Assembly: GCA_035268885.1 (NCBI GenBank)
Contig: DATFKA010000053.1
Coordinates: 1 to 64,000, forward strand
Origin: DATFKA01 sp035268885
Lineage (GTDB): Bacteria > Bacteroidota > Bacteroidia > Chitinophagales > Saprospiraceae
Reading direction: 5' to 3'
Length of the DNA: 64,000 nt
A program made the translations under genes and the position numbers. Of the stretch, positions 25,211 to 33,617 are shown piece after piece. How positions within the stretch are numbered: position 1 is the first letter of the stretch; every line of letters begins with the position of its first letter. The notes under the pieces were generated by a model. That model did not search any database. It worked only from the letters and a program-made list of their open reading frames with translations, and was not told the DNA's origin.

Positions 25211-25240
25211 CAAAATTAAATCATACGCAATCGACACAAT
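25211..25240 (-). promoter_or_regulatory. Symporter operon promoter
   Basis: Minus strand: -33 ATTG (25240-25237), 18-bp spacer, -7 TAATTTTG (25218-25211), a perfect match to TAnnTTTG. The expected start is near 25204. The layout, including the CAATCGATTG overlap with the -33 element, is identical to that of the GH67 promoter. Confidence 0.7.
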
Positions 25241-25250
25241 CGATTGCGTA
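25224..25250. promoter_or_regulatory. Predicted LacI-family operator at the symporter promoter
   Basis: The inverted repeat TACGCAATCGA-CACAA-TCGATTGCGTA (perfect 11-bp arms) contains the palindrome CAATCGATTG at 25237-25246, also seen at 15080-15089. It covers the -33 element, so a bound repressor would block transcription. Confidence 0.7.
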
Positions 25251-25368
25251 AATTAGCAAATAATCACTGAATAACACAAGTATTACCCTATCATATAAAT
25301 ATCACCGTCGGGAAAAATTCGCCTTTAACTAAGTTAGACTTCCCACTCTTTGAACATAATGGCGATCC

Positions 25369-25399
25369 TTGGTTTTAAAAAGTGGTTTATTTACCTTCG
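25369..25399 (+). promoter_or_regulatory. maeB promoter
   Basis: TTGG (25369-25372), 19-bp spacer, TACCTTCG (25392-25399; one mismatch to TAnnTTTG). It lies 26 bases before the ATG at 25426, giving a leader of about 20 nt. The position argues against a start at 25369. Confidence 0.55.
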
Positions 25400-25425
25400 C
25401 CATATATAACCAAGTAAAACACGCC

Positions 25426-27711
25426 ATGTCCAAGAAAACACTCAAAGAAGAAGCATTAAACTACCACTCCAAGGGAAGACCCGGAAAAATCGAGGTAATT
25501 CCTTCCAAATCTACTGCTAATCAACGTGATTTGTCTCTGGCCTATTCTCCCGGGGTGGCAGACCCCTGTCTGGCTATTCAGGAAAACGCCAACGATGCCT
25601 ATCGGTACACGGCTAAGGGAAACCTGGTTGCCGTCATTAGTAACGGTACGGCGGTGCTGGGGCTGGGTGACATTGGTGCCCTGGCCAGTAAACCTGTGAT
25701 GGAAGGAAAGGGACTTCTCTTTAAGATTTATGCGGATATCGATTGCTTTGACTTGGAGCTGGACACCAAAAATGTTGATGAATTTATTCGTACCGTAAAG
25801 GTGCTGGAGCCGACATTTGGTGGCGTCAACCTGGAGGATATCTCCGCGCCCGACTGTTTTGAGATTGAAGAACGTCTAAAGGAAGAACTCAATATCCCCG
25901 TCATGCACGACGACCAGCACGGTACCGCCATCATTAGTGGTGCCGCCTTGCTGAACGCGCTGGAGCTGGTAGGAAAAGATATCTCCAAAGCAAAAATTGT
26001 CGTGAATGGTGCCGGGGCCTCCGCCATTTCCTGTACGCGCATCTACATTTCGCTGGGCGCAAAAAAGGAAAACGTCTACATGTACGATAGCAAGGGGCTC
26101 ATCCACGGAGATCGGGATAACCTAAACGGTAAAAAACCGGAGTTTATCAATAACACCGTACCCAGGAATACTTCCCTGACAGAAATCCTCGAAGGGGCAG
26201 ACGTGTTTATTGGTTTATCCAAAGGAAATATTCTGGACGGCGATATGATTAAGGATATGGCGAAAGATCCCATCATTTTCGCGATGGCCAATCCCACCCC
26301 AGAGATCAGTTACGAACTGGCTACTGAAGTACGTCCCGATTGTATCATGGCTACCGGCCGCTCCGATTATCCCAACCAAGTAAATAATGTACTGGGCTTT
26401 CCCTATATCTTTCGGGGGGCACTGGATGTAAGAGCAACCGAAATCAACGAAGAAATGAAAATCGGGGCCGTCTACGCCATCGCTGAACTAGCTAAAAAAT
26501 CGGTACCCGACATTGTCAACATGGCTTACAATAATGCCAACCTCAAATTTGGCCGGGAATACATTATCCCCAAGCCCGTCGATCCTCGTCTGATCACTAC
26601 CGTAGCACCGGCCGTTGCAAAAGCCGCTATGGAATCCGGAGTCGCCCAGGAACCCATTCAGAGTTGGGATGTATACGAGCTCGAATTAGCCAAGCGCCTG
26701 GGTAATGATAATACCTTGTCGAAAGTCATCGAAACCAAAGCCCGGCAGGATGTCAAACGCGTGGTCTTCTGCGACGGAGAAGAACTCTCGGTACTAAAGG
26801 CCGCTCAGATTGTCTGGGAAGAAAAAATTGCCTCCCCTATTCTCTTAGGGAATTTATCCATCATCAATGATCTAATTCAGGAACACGAACTCGACCTGGA
26901 GGGGGTCCCCATCATTGACCCCAAGTCACCCGCCGATGAAGCGGAGCAGGCTCGCCGAAACCAGTATATTGACTCCCTCTACGAAAAGCGCCAACGGAAA
27001 GGAATCACCCGGATAGGCGCCGGAGAGCTCATCCAATCTCGCCGCTATTTTGGTCCAATGATGGTCGAAATGGGTGATGCCGATGCCGTTATTGGTGGTT
27101 TGGCCAAACCTTTCCCACTGATGATGAAGCCAGCTCTGCAAGTGATTGGAGCCCGGGAGGATGTCAGCAAAGCGGCCAGTATGCATATTTTATCTACCAA
27201 GACAGGTCCCTTATTCCTGGCCGACACCACCGTCAACCACCATTTAACGGCCGAAGACATTGCCAGTATCGCCGAATTGGCCGCTTATCGGGTACAGGAT
27301 TACAACATAGAGCCACGTATCGCCTTCCTCACCTATTCTAACTTTGGTTCCGTGCCGAATGGTGAGTCGGCCGTACTGATGCGACGAGCCACCAAAATCC
27401 TACAGGAGAAACACCCGGAGTGGAAAGTAGATGGTGAAATGCAAGCCCACCTGGCGCTGAATAAAGAGGGCTTATTAAAATTATACCCCTTTTCCAAATT
27501 GGCTGGAGAACAAGCCAATGTCCTCATTTTCCCGAATCTGTCATCGGCCAACATTGCCTACAACTTACTAAATACAGCCGGTAAAATGGCCGTGACGGGA
27601 CCTGTACTCCTGGGTATGAAAAAATCAATTCACATCCTACAGATGCAAGCCACCGTCCGCCAGATCGTAGATATGGTCGGTATTGCGGCGGTAGAAGCAC
27701 AGGACGGATAA
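25426..27711 (+). CDS. maeB: NADP-dependent malic enzyme with phosphotransacetylase-like domain
   Basis: A 761-residue MaeB-type enzyme that converts malate to pyruvate, CO2 and NADPH. The N-terminal malic domain has DLSLAYSPGVADPC, GNLVAVISNGTAVLGLGDIG and HDDQHGTAI. The NAD(P)-binding part has VVNGAGASAISCTRI and FAMANPTPEI. From about residue 425 to the end there is a PTA_PTB domain, which is regulatory in MaeB (binding acetyl-CoA) and not expected to be catalytic. ATG 25426 (MSKKTLKEEALNYHSKG) is chosen because upstream codons would overlap the promoter and the family start is conserved here. It is the only gene on its strand before lutA, with a 109-base gap. Confidence 0.96.
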   Translation: MSKKTLKEEALNYHSKGRPGKIEVIPSKSTANQRDLSLAYSPGVADPCLAIQENANDAYRYTAKGNLVAVISNGTAVLGLGDIGALASKPVMEGKGLLFKIYADIDCFDLELDTKNVDEFIRTVKVLEPTFGGVNLEDISAPDCFEIEERLKEELNIPVMHDDQHGTAIISGAALLNALELVGKDISKAKIVVNGAGASAISCTRIYISLGAKKENVYMYDSKGLIHGDRDNLNGKKPEFINNTVPRNTSLTEILEGADVFIGLSKGNILDGDMIKDMAKDPIIFAMANPTPEISYELATEVRPDCIMATGRSDYPNQVNNVLGFPYIFRGALDVRATEINEEMKIGAVYAIAELAKKSVPDIVNMAYNNANLKFGREYIIPKPVDPRLITTVAPAVAKAAMESGVAQEPIQSWDVYELELAKRLGNDNTLSKVIETKARQDVKRVVFCDGEELSVLKAAQIVWEEKIASPILLGNLSIINDLIQEHELDLEGVPIIDPKSPADEAEQARRNQYIDSLYEKRQRKGITRIGAGELIQSRRYFGPMMVEMGDADAVIGGLAKPFPLMMKPALQVIGAREDVSKAASMHILSTKTGPLFLADTTVNHHLTAEDIASIAELAAYRVQDYNIEPRIAFLTYSNFGSVPNGESAVLMRRATKILQEKHPEWKVDGEMQAHLALNKEGLLKLYPFSKLAGEQANVLIFPNLSSANIAYNLLNTAGKMAVTGPVLLGMKKSIHILQMQATVRQIVDMVGIAAVEAQDG

Positions 27712-27820
27712 GCCGAAGGAATTTAATAAAAACCAAATCAGACATGGAAATTACCCGGATAGTTTCTTTGTTTAAATGAGGAATGACTAATTTATAGCCT
27801 ATATCATTAATTATAAAGTA

Positions 27821-28561
27821 ATGACCGTAGGTTTATTCATCCCTTGTTACATCGACCAATTCTATCCTCAGGTAGGCATTGCCAGCCTGGAATTACTGGA
27901 AAAACTGGGCTGTGAAGTCGTGGTTCCTGCCGGTCAGACCTGCTGTGGCCAACCGATGGCCAATACGGGCTGCGAGCAGGATGCCCGCAAGAACTATACT
28001 TACTTTGTAGAGCAGTATAAAGATTTCGATCACATCGTTATGCCCTCCGGCAGTTGTACCTACCACGTGCGTAAGCATTACGATATCATCGAACAGAATG
28101 AGGACGTACGTCGGGTACGACAAAACACCTATGACATCAGTGAGTTCCTGTTGGATGTTTTAAAGATAAAATCACTGGACAGTCAGTTTCCGCATACCGT
28201 AGGCTTGCACCAAAGCTGCCACGGCCTACGCGGCCTGCGGCTGGGTACCGGTACGGAACGTGTCCTGCCGCAAGAATCCAAACTAAAGCAATTGTTAGGT
28301 ATGGTGAAAGATTTGCAACTGGTCGCGCTGGAACGAGCCGACGAGTGCTGTGGTTTCGGAGGTACCTTTGCCATCAATGAGCCGGATATCTCCGTACGTA
28401 TGGGACTGGATCGCATTGCCGAACACGAAGCACAAAAAGTAGAAGTCATTACCGCGGGCGATATGTCCTGTCTGATGCACCTGGAGGGCCTGCTCAAACG
28501 ACAGAAAAAACCAATTGTGGTGAAACACCTGGTAGAGATACTTAATCATACTGAGCCGTAG
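27821..28561 (+). CDS. lutA: L-lactate utilisation Fe-S subunit LutA
   Basis: A 246-residue protein of two CCG (cysteine-rich) domains, as in LutA/YkgE. Motifs: PCYIDQFYP, QTCCGQPMANTGC (about 45-57), HQSCHGLRGL and DECCGFGGTFA. With LutB and LutC it forms the LutABC complex that oxidises L-lactate to pyruvate. Cytoplasmic, with no signal peptide. It is followed by a 79-base gap containing a REP palindrome and then lutB and lutC in the same direction. The length matches the family (about 240). Confidence 0.95.
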   Translation: MTVGLFIPCYIDQFYPQVGIASLELLEKLGCEVVVPAGQTCCGQPMANTGCEQDARKNYTYFVEQYKDFDHIVMPSGSCTYHVRKHYDIIEQNEDVRRVRQNTYDISEFLLDVLKIKSLDSQFPHTVGLHQSCHGLRGLRLGTGTERVLPQESKLKQLLGMVKDLQLVALERADECCGFGGTFAINEPDISVRMGLDRIAEHEAQKVEVITAGDMSCLMHLEGLLKRQKKPIVVKHLVEILNHTEP

Positions 28562-28566
28562 AGTAC

Positions 28567-28586
28567 AGACAAGGCATGCCTTGTCT
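28567..28586. repeat. Palindrome (REP-like), copy 2
   Basis: AGACAAGGCATGCCTTGTCT, a perfect 20-bp palindrome between lutA and lutB. Its core is identical to the palindrome at 12777-12802. The outer arms have decayed on the left, and the right flank again reads ACAGCA. Confidence 0.75.
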
Positions 28587-28640
28587 CAACAGCATGACCC
28601 ATTAAGCAATCAACAACCCGAAATTCAATAATTGAAATCC

Positions 28641-30008
28641 ATGAATCAGCACGCCCAAAAAGCCGCCGCCTTTATCCGTAACGCCGAGCGTACCAGGTGG
28701 CACGACGATGCCCTTTGGATGGTCCGTTCCAAAAGGGATACCGCTACTCACGATATTCCCGAGTGGGAACAACTACGGGAACTGGGCTCTCTAGTAAAGA
28801 ACAATGTGCTTTCTAAGCTCGACGAATACCTGGATGAGTTTGAAGCGAACGCTCAGAAAAACGGGGTGCAGGTCCACTGGGCGGCCGACGCTGAGGAACA
28901 CAACCGCATTGTACACGATATCCTCGCGAAAAAGAAGATAGCACGTATCGTCAAGAGTAAATCCATGCTCACCGAGGAGTGCCACCTCAACGAATACTTA
29001 ATCGAAAAGGGCATTGAAGTTATTGACACCGATCTGGGGGAGCGCATCATTCAGCTAAAAGAAGAAGCGCCAAGCCACATCGTTATGCCCGCCATCCACC
29101 TTAAAAAAGAAGAAATTGGTGCGCTTTTTCACGAAAAGTTACACACCGAAAAAGGGGCTAGTGATCCGCAATATTTGACAGAGAGTGCCCGCCAGCATTT
29201 GAGAGAAAAATTCCTACAAGCTCAGGCCGCGGTTACCGGCGTCAACTTCGGTATTGCCGAAACGGGCGGCGTGGTGGTTTGTACCAACGAAGGTAATGCC
29301 GACATGGGTGTACACCTCAGTCCGGTACAAATTCACTGTATGGGTATCGAAAAGATCATTCCCAAAGCGGAACACCTCGGGATTTTCACGCGCTTGCTGG
29401 GCCGCAGTGCTACCGGACAACCCATTACCATTTACACCTCCCATCACCACCGGCCCAAACCCGGTGGTGAGATGCATATCGTGATCGTAGATAATGGTCG
29501 TACCGATCAATTAGGTCGGAAAGACTTTCGCAACTCCCTAAAGTGTATTCGCTGCGGAGCTTGCATGAATACCTGCCCGATCTATCGCCGCAGTGGTGGC
29601 CACAGTTATGGCTATACGGTCCCTGGCCCGATTGGCTCTATCCTAACCCCCGGAAAAGACCTGAAAAAATATAGTGATCTACCTTTTGCCTCCACGCTTT
29701 GTGGCTCCTGCTCCGACGTCTGCCCGGTCAAAATCGACATCCACGCGCAGCTGTACAAATGGCGGCAGGTCATCGCCGAGGAAGGGCATCTCCCAGCAGG
29801 AAAAAAGAAAAGTATGCAAATGACCAGTTGGCTTTTTGCCCGCCCGAAATTGTACCGTATGGCGGGTAAATGGGGGCGTCGCATGCTTAGGCTTCTACCA
29901 AAAGGCCTGATTTACAACCGCTTCAACACCTGGGGTAGAGACCGCGACCTCCCCGAAGCGCCTAAAGAAAGTTTTCAGGAATGGTACCAAAAAAACCGCC
30001 GCTCATGA
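28641..30008 (+). CDS. lutB: Lactate utilisation Fe-S protein LutB
   Basis: A 455-residue LutB/YkgF protein. The N-terminal LUD domain has SKSMLTEECHLNEYL, GVNFGIAETGGVVVCTNEGN and HHHRPKPGGEMH. The C-terminal ferredoxin part has two [4Fe-4S] motifs, CIRCGACMNTCP and CGSCSDVCPV, followed by a basic helical tail. It transfers electrons in lactate oxidation together with LutA and LutC. ATG 28641 (MNQHAQKAAAFI) is preferred over the upstream in-frame TTG at 28632. The 3' end overlaps the lutC start by ATGA. Confidence 0.96.
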   Translation: MNQHAQKAAAFIRNAERTRWHDDALWMVRSKRDTATHDIPEWEQLRELGSLVKNNVLSKLDEYLDEFEANAQKNGVQVHWAADAEEHNRIVHDILAKKKIARIVKSKSMLTEECHLNEYLIEKGIEVIDTDLGERIIQLKEEAPSHIVMPAIHLKKEEIGALFHEKLHTEKGASDPQYLTESARQHLREKFLQAQAAVTGVNFGIAETGGVVVCTNEGNADMGVHLSPVQIHCMGIEKIIPKAEHLGIFTRLLGRSATGQPITIYTSHHHRPKPGGEMHIVIVDNGRTDQLGRKDFRNSLKCIRCGACMNTCPIYRRSGGHSYGYTVPGPIGSILTPGKDLKKYSDLPFASTLCGSCSDVCPVKIDIHAQLYKWRQVIAEEGHLPAGKKKSMQMTSWLFARPKLYRMAGKWGRRMLRLLPKGLIYNRFNTWGRDRDLPEAPKESFQEWYQKNRRS

Positions 30009-30580
30009 GTAAGCAAAAAATGCTCCAACGTATTCGTCAGGCCAAACCCGAAGTCACACCGCTACCGGAAATCCCCGGGTTTGCCGTACCCGCCGAGGTA
30101 CTGCCGATCTTATTTAAGGAAAATAGTGAAAAACTGGGTAGCCGCGTCTTACTGACGGCTTCCAAACTCAACCTGAAGGAACAGGTGCTACAGCTCTTCC
30201 CCGATGCTAAAAAGATAGCTTCCCCCCTCAGCGAGGTCGATACCACGGTAGATTTAGGTGACATCAGCGACCCGCACGAGCTCGCCGATATCGACGTGGC
30301 CATCATCCGCGGTCAGATCGGTGTAGCCGAGAACGGTGCCATCTGGGTAGACGAGCAAGATATGCAGCACCGGGTGCTTCCCTTCATTACGCAACACCTG
30401 GTCATCCTATTATCGCAGGATAAGCTGGTCTACAATATGCACCAGGCTTACGCCAAAACCCAGGTTGATCAAACCGGCTTCGGGGTCTTTATCGCGGGGC
30501 CTTCCAAAACGGCAGATATTGAGCAGTCGCTGGTAATTGGGGCCCAGGGTCCACGCAGTTTGACGGTGATATTGGATTGA
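30005..30580 (+). CDS. lutC: Lactate utilisation protein LutC
   Basis: A 191-residue LUD-domain protein (LutC/YkgG). Typical segments are TTVDLGDISDPHELADIDVAIIRG, GVAENGAIWV and FIAGPSKTADIEQSLVIGAQ, ending GPRSLTVILD. ATG 30005 (MSKQKML) overlaps the lutB stop by ATGA and is the natural coupled start; the frame also contains an earlier ATG at 29981 inside lutB. Third and last gene of lutABC; convergent with the aldo/keto reductase gene 48 bases away. Confidence 0.94.
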   Translation: MSKQKMLQRIRQAKPEVTPLPEIPGFAVPAEVLPILFKENSEKLGSRVLLTASKLNLKEQVLQLFPDAKKIASPLSEVDTTVDLGDISDPHELADIDVAIIRGQIGVAENGAIWVDEQDMQHRVLPFITQHLVILLSQDKLVYNMHQAYAKTQVDQTGFGVFIAGPSKTADIEQSLVIGAQGPRSLTVILD

Positions 30581-30593
30581 CCCACCCCCGCTA

Positions 30594-30613
30594 GCTGGAG
30601 GATTCCCTCCGGC
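30594..30613. other. Hairpin between convergent lutC and aldo/keto reductase genes
   Basis: GCTGGAGG (30594-30601) pairs with CCTCCGGC (30606-30613), 8 bp with one G-U, loop ATTC. No T-run follows on either strand, so termination function is uncertain, although the position between two gene ends fits. Confidence 0.35.
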
Positions 30614-30628
30614 CTAAGCCTTAAAGTC

Positions 30629-31624
30629 TTAAGCTAAAATCTCATCAATTCGCTGCAATTCCTCTTTAGAAAAATCGCGATTATCCAGCGCCTTTAGGGA
30701 GTCTTTCAATTGGGAGGGGCGACTGACACCCAGCGCCACCGAAGTCACGCGACGATCGCGAAGGGCCCAGGCCAGCGCCATCTGCGCCAGACTTTGCCCA
30801 CGCTTTTGGGCCAGTTCGTTCAGCTGGATTACCTTCTGTATTTTCTCATCGGTGATTTGATCGGATTCGATGGCGCCGTTCCCTCTTTCGGAGGCTGCCC
30901 GGGAGTCGGCGGGAATTCCCTTCAGGTATTTATTGGTCAATAAACCCTGAGCCAGGGTTGAAAACGTAATACAACCCACACCTTCTTCTTCGAGCGTATC
31001 CAGCAGGCCATCCTCGATCCAACGGTTAAACATAGAATACTGCGGTTGGTGAATCAGACAGGGCGTACCCAAATTATTTAGAATATCAACGGCCGCCTTA
31101 GTTTCCTCCGGACTGTAACTAGAGATGCCCACGTAGAGCGCCTTACCCTGCCGCACCATCAGGTCCAGGGCCGACATGGTCTCTTCCAGGGGGGTATCCG
31201 GATCGGGACGGTGGTGGTAGAAGATATCCACGTAGTCCAGGTCCATGCGTTTTAGGCTCTGGTCCAAACTGGCCATCAGGTATTTTTTCGAACCCAAATC
31301 GCCGTAAGGTCCTTCCCACATGCCCCAGCCAGCCTTGGAAGAGATGATCATCTCATCGCGGTGGCCCTTAAAGTCTTCTTTGAGAATTTTCCCGAAGGTC
31401 ACTTCGGCCGATCCCGGAGGCGGGCCGTAATTATTCGCCAGATCGAAATGGGTGATTCCCTGATCAAAGGCCAAACGAACAATGGCCTTGGCATTGTCGT
31501 AACTATCAATTTCACCAAAGTTATGCCAGAAACCCAGCGATAAAGCGGGCAGGAGGATACCACTGTTTCCACAGCGTTGGTAGGTCATGTTCTGGTATCT
31601 TTTGGGAGAAGCGGTGTAGCTCAT
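30629..31624 (-). CDS. Aldo/keto reductase, YghZ (Gpr)-like
   Basis: A 331-residue NADPH-dependent aldo/keto reductase of the YghZ/L-glyceraldehyde-3-phosphate reductase subgroup. The N-terminus YQRCGNSGILLPALSLGFWH and FDLANNYGPPPGSAEVTFG (catalytic Tyr) are close to YghZ. The family residues Asp, Lys (SSKAGWGMW) and His (DIFYHHRPD) are present, and ALGVSRPSQLKDSL near the C-terminus is the cofactor region. The length is as expected. In E. coli YghZ acts on L-glyceraldehyde 3-phosphate and methylglyoxal; the substrate here is not known. A 28-base gap separates it from the upstream DCC gene, so co-transcription is likely. Confidence 0.93.
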   Translation of the reverse strand: MSYTASPKRYQNMTYQRCGNSGILLPALSLGFWHNFGEIDSYDNAKAIVRLAFDQGITHFDLANNYGPPPGSAEVTFGKILKEDFKGHRDEMIISSKAGWGMWEGPYGDLGSKKYLMASLDQSLKRMDLDYVDIFYHHRPDPDTPLEETMSALDLMVRQGKALYVGISSYSPEETKAAVDILNNLGTPCLIHQPQYSMFNRWIEDGLLDTLEEEGVGCITFSTLAQGLLTNKYLKGIPADSRAASERGNGAIESDQITDEKIQKVIQLNELAQKRGQSLAQMALAWALRDRRVTSVALGVSRPSQLKDSLKALDNRDFSKEELQRIDEILA

Positions 31625-31652
31625 TATTCAGTATTTTTTATGTGATTAAGGC

Positions 31653-32054
31653 TTACAAAAAACGATTTTTTAACTCGGGGGTAGGTAACATACAGGCATC
31701 TTTTTTCCCAAACCAGCGATAGCGATTCCGCGCCACCCAATCGTAAACGCCATCCCGGATAAAGCGGGGAATGATCTTAAAAATGTAGAGTAAAGACCAG
31801 GCACCACCCAGTAGACGCGCCGACTCAAGTACGGCATCGGAGCGGGTGTGAAATTGATCCCGGTGGTACAAAATTACCGATTTTAGTTCTTCGGGGTTTA
31901 AATCGGAATCCGCTAATCGCTCCTGTGCCGCTTCGGATTGCAGAGACGCAAAGCGAAAGATACCTTTTTGGTCCGCTTTAATGACGCGCTGCACCGAAGC
32001 ATTACAAAGATTACAGACCCCGTCGAAAAACAATATTGGCTGATTCGTTTCCAT
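31653..32054 (-). CDS. DCC-family (DUF393) thiol-disulfide oxidoreductase-like protein
   Basis: 133 residues starting with ILFFDGVCNLCN, the DxxCxxC signature that defines the DCC (DUF393) family. RFASLQSEAAQE and SDAVLESARLLGG are also typical, with the C-terminal WVARNRYRWFG segment. The family is related to thioredoxins but largely uncharacterised; a redox or chaperone role is only inferred. It lies 14 bases downstream of radA, in the same direction. Confidence 0.92.
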   Translation of the reverse strand: METNQPILFFDGVCNLCNASVQRVIKADQKGIFRFASLQSEAAQERLADSDLNPEELKSVILYHRDQFHTRSDAVLESARLLGGAWSLLYIFKIIPRFIRDGVYDWVARNRYRWFGKKDACMLPTPELKNRFL

Positions 32055-32068
32055 ATACTTAAAACACG

Positions 32069-33448
32069 CTAGGTAAATAAAGTTTTATACAACTCTTCCA
32101 TTTTGCCGATGGTGTGAATATTAATTTGGTAGCGCTGCTGGTCCAGCCCCTTGGTATTATACTTCGAAATAAAGATATGCTGAAAACCCAGACGATCCGC
32201 TTCCTGAATTCGCTGGTCGATTCGATTGACCGCTCTGATCTCTCCAGACAGACCTACCTCACCCGCAAAGCAGGTATCACTGGAAATGGAGACGTCTTCC
32301 AGTGAAGAGATAAGCGAAGCGACGATGGCCAGATCAATCGCCGGATCATCCACCCGGATGCCACCCGCAATATTCAGGAAGACGTCATTCTGTCCGTAGG
32401 GGAATCCCCCCCGCTTTTCCAATACCGCCAGCAGCATATTCAGCCGACGCAGATCAAAGCCCGTTGCCGAGCGCTGCGGCGTACCGTATACTGCCGTACT
32501 GACCAGGGCCTGCGTCTCAATCAGCATGGGTCGCATACCTTCCAGGGTAGCGGCAATGGCACTACCACTCAAGTCACCATCTTTTTGCGAAAGCAATAAT
32601 TCCGAAGGGTTATTTACTTGCCGTAAACCCGTGGCCTGCATCTCATAAATCCCCAACTCGTCGGTAGAACCGAAGCGGTTTTTGATGGTGCGCAAAATGC
32701 GATAGGTATAATTGCGATCGCCCTCAAATTGCAGCACCGCATCCACGATATGCTCCAGCAATTTAGGCCCGGCGATAGACCCCTCTTTGGTAATATGACC
32801 TATGATAAAAATGGGGATATTCATCCCCTTGGCAAAGCGTAGCAATTCACCGGCACACTCCCGTACCTGAGAGACACTTCCCGGCGTAGAATCAATATAA
32901 GGTGCCGTCAGTGTCTGAATAGAATCGATAATAATGAGCTGCGGCATGAGCTCCTCGGCGTGGGCCGTAATCTTGGTGACATTCGTTTCCGTCAGAATAT
33001 AACAGTTGTCCGGATTACCATCCAAACGGATGGCACGCATCTTGATCTGCTCTTCACTTTCTTCTCCGGAGACGTAAAGTACTTTGACGGGCACCTGAAT
33101 GGCGGCCTGTAGCATGAGGGTAGATTTCCCAATGCCCGGCTGCCCGCCGATGAGCACCAGGGAGCCGCTGACGATCCCCCCTCCCAGGACCCGGTTGAGT
33201 TCTTCGTCAGGTGTCACCAGCCGCTGTTTATTACCCGGCTTAATATTGGGAAGCGGAACGGGCCTCGGTCCTGCTTTGGAGACAGAGGATTTCTTCCATC
33301 CACTTTTGGCGGCTTCCTTTGGCGTTTCTTTAAAGATCACTTCTTCTTGTAGGGTATTCCAGCTCTCGCAGGCCGTACACTTTCCATTCCATTTGGAATA
33401 GGTAGCGCCACATTCTGTACAGGCAAATACTTTTTTGACTTTAGCCAC
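32069..33448 (-). CDS. radA: DNA repair protein RadA
   Basis: A 459-residue RecA-like ATPase that promotes branch migration in recombinational repair. An N-terminal C4 zinc finger (CTECG...CTAC) is followed by the Walker A motif GGQPGIGKST, IIDSIQTL, the RadA signature KNRFGSTDELGIYEM and a C-terminal Lon-like domain (FLNIAGGIRVDDPAIDLA, FAGEVGLSGEIR). GTG 33448 (VAKVKKVFACTECG) is preferred because RadA proteins begin just before the zinc finger. The frame stays open to 33508, but those 20 residues do not fit the family. Length then agrees with the usual about 455. Confidence 0.96.
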   Translation of the reverse strand: MAKVKKVFACTECGATYSKWNGKCTACESWNTLQEEVIFKETPKEAAKSGWKKSSVSKAGPRPVPLPNIKPGNKQRLVTPDEELNRVLGGGIVSGSLVLIGGQPGIGKSTLMLQAAIQVPVKVLYVSGEESEEQIKMRAIRLDGNPDNCYILTETNVTKITAHAEELMPQLIIIDSIQTLTAPYIDSTPGSVSQVRECAGELLRFAKGMNIPIFIIGHITKEGSIAGPKLLEHIVDAVLQFEGDRNYTYRILRTIKNRFGSTDELGIYEMQATGLRQVNNPSELLLSQKDGDLSGSAIAATLEGMRPMLIETQALVSTAVYGTPQRSATGFDLRRLNMLLAVLEKRGGFPYGQNDVFLNIAGGIRVDDPAIDLAIVASLISSLEDVSISSDTCFAGEVGLSGEIRAVNRIDQRIQEADRLGFQHIFISKYNTKGLDQQRYQINIHTIGKMEELYKTLFT

Positions 33449-33560
33449 GGACGAAGGATTTAGAATGAATCGTATTAAAAAGACGTTTCTCAGACGAAGA
33501 TAAAACAATTCTTTTTAAAAAGAAACGCTGCCAAAATCTTCTGTAGGAGATACAAATACA

Positions 33561-33596
33561 AAAAGCCGCTTTAGGGAACTCCCCAAAGCGGCTTTT
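33561..33596 (-). terminator. Terminator of the Bax inhibitor-1 gene
   Basis: AAAAGCCGCTTT (33561-33572) and AAAGCGGCTTTT (33585-33596) form a perfect 12-bp stem with a 12-nt loop, T-rich on the minus-strand side. It lies 21 bases after the stop at 33618 and upstream of radA. Confidence 0.85.
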
Positions 33597-33617
33597 CAGC
33601 TAAGCGGACTAAGTTGA

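Larger units (their letters stand above)
25034..25425. other. 392-bp divergent intergenic region, symporter/maeB
   Basis: It holds, from left to right: the symporter leader with a long-hairpin element (25072-25180), the symporter promoter (25211-25240), the LacI-type operator (25224-25250) and the maeB promoter (25369-25399). In 25251-25368 I see no further structure and no coding sequence. Confidence 0.6.
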
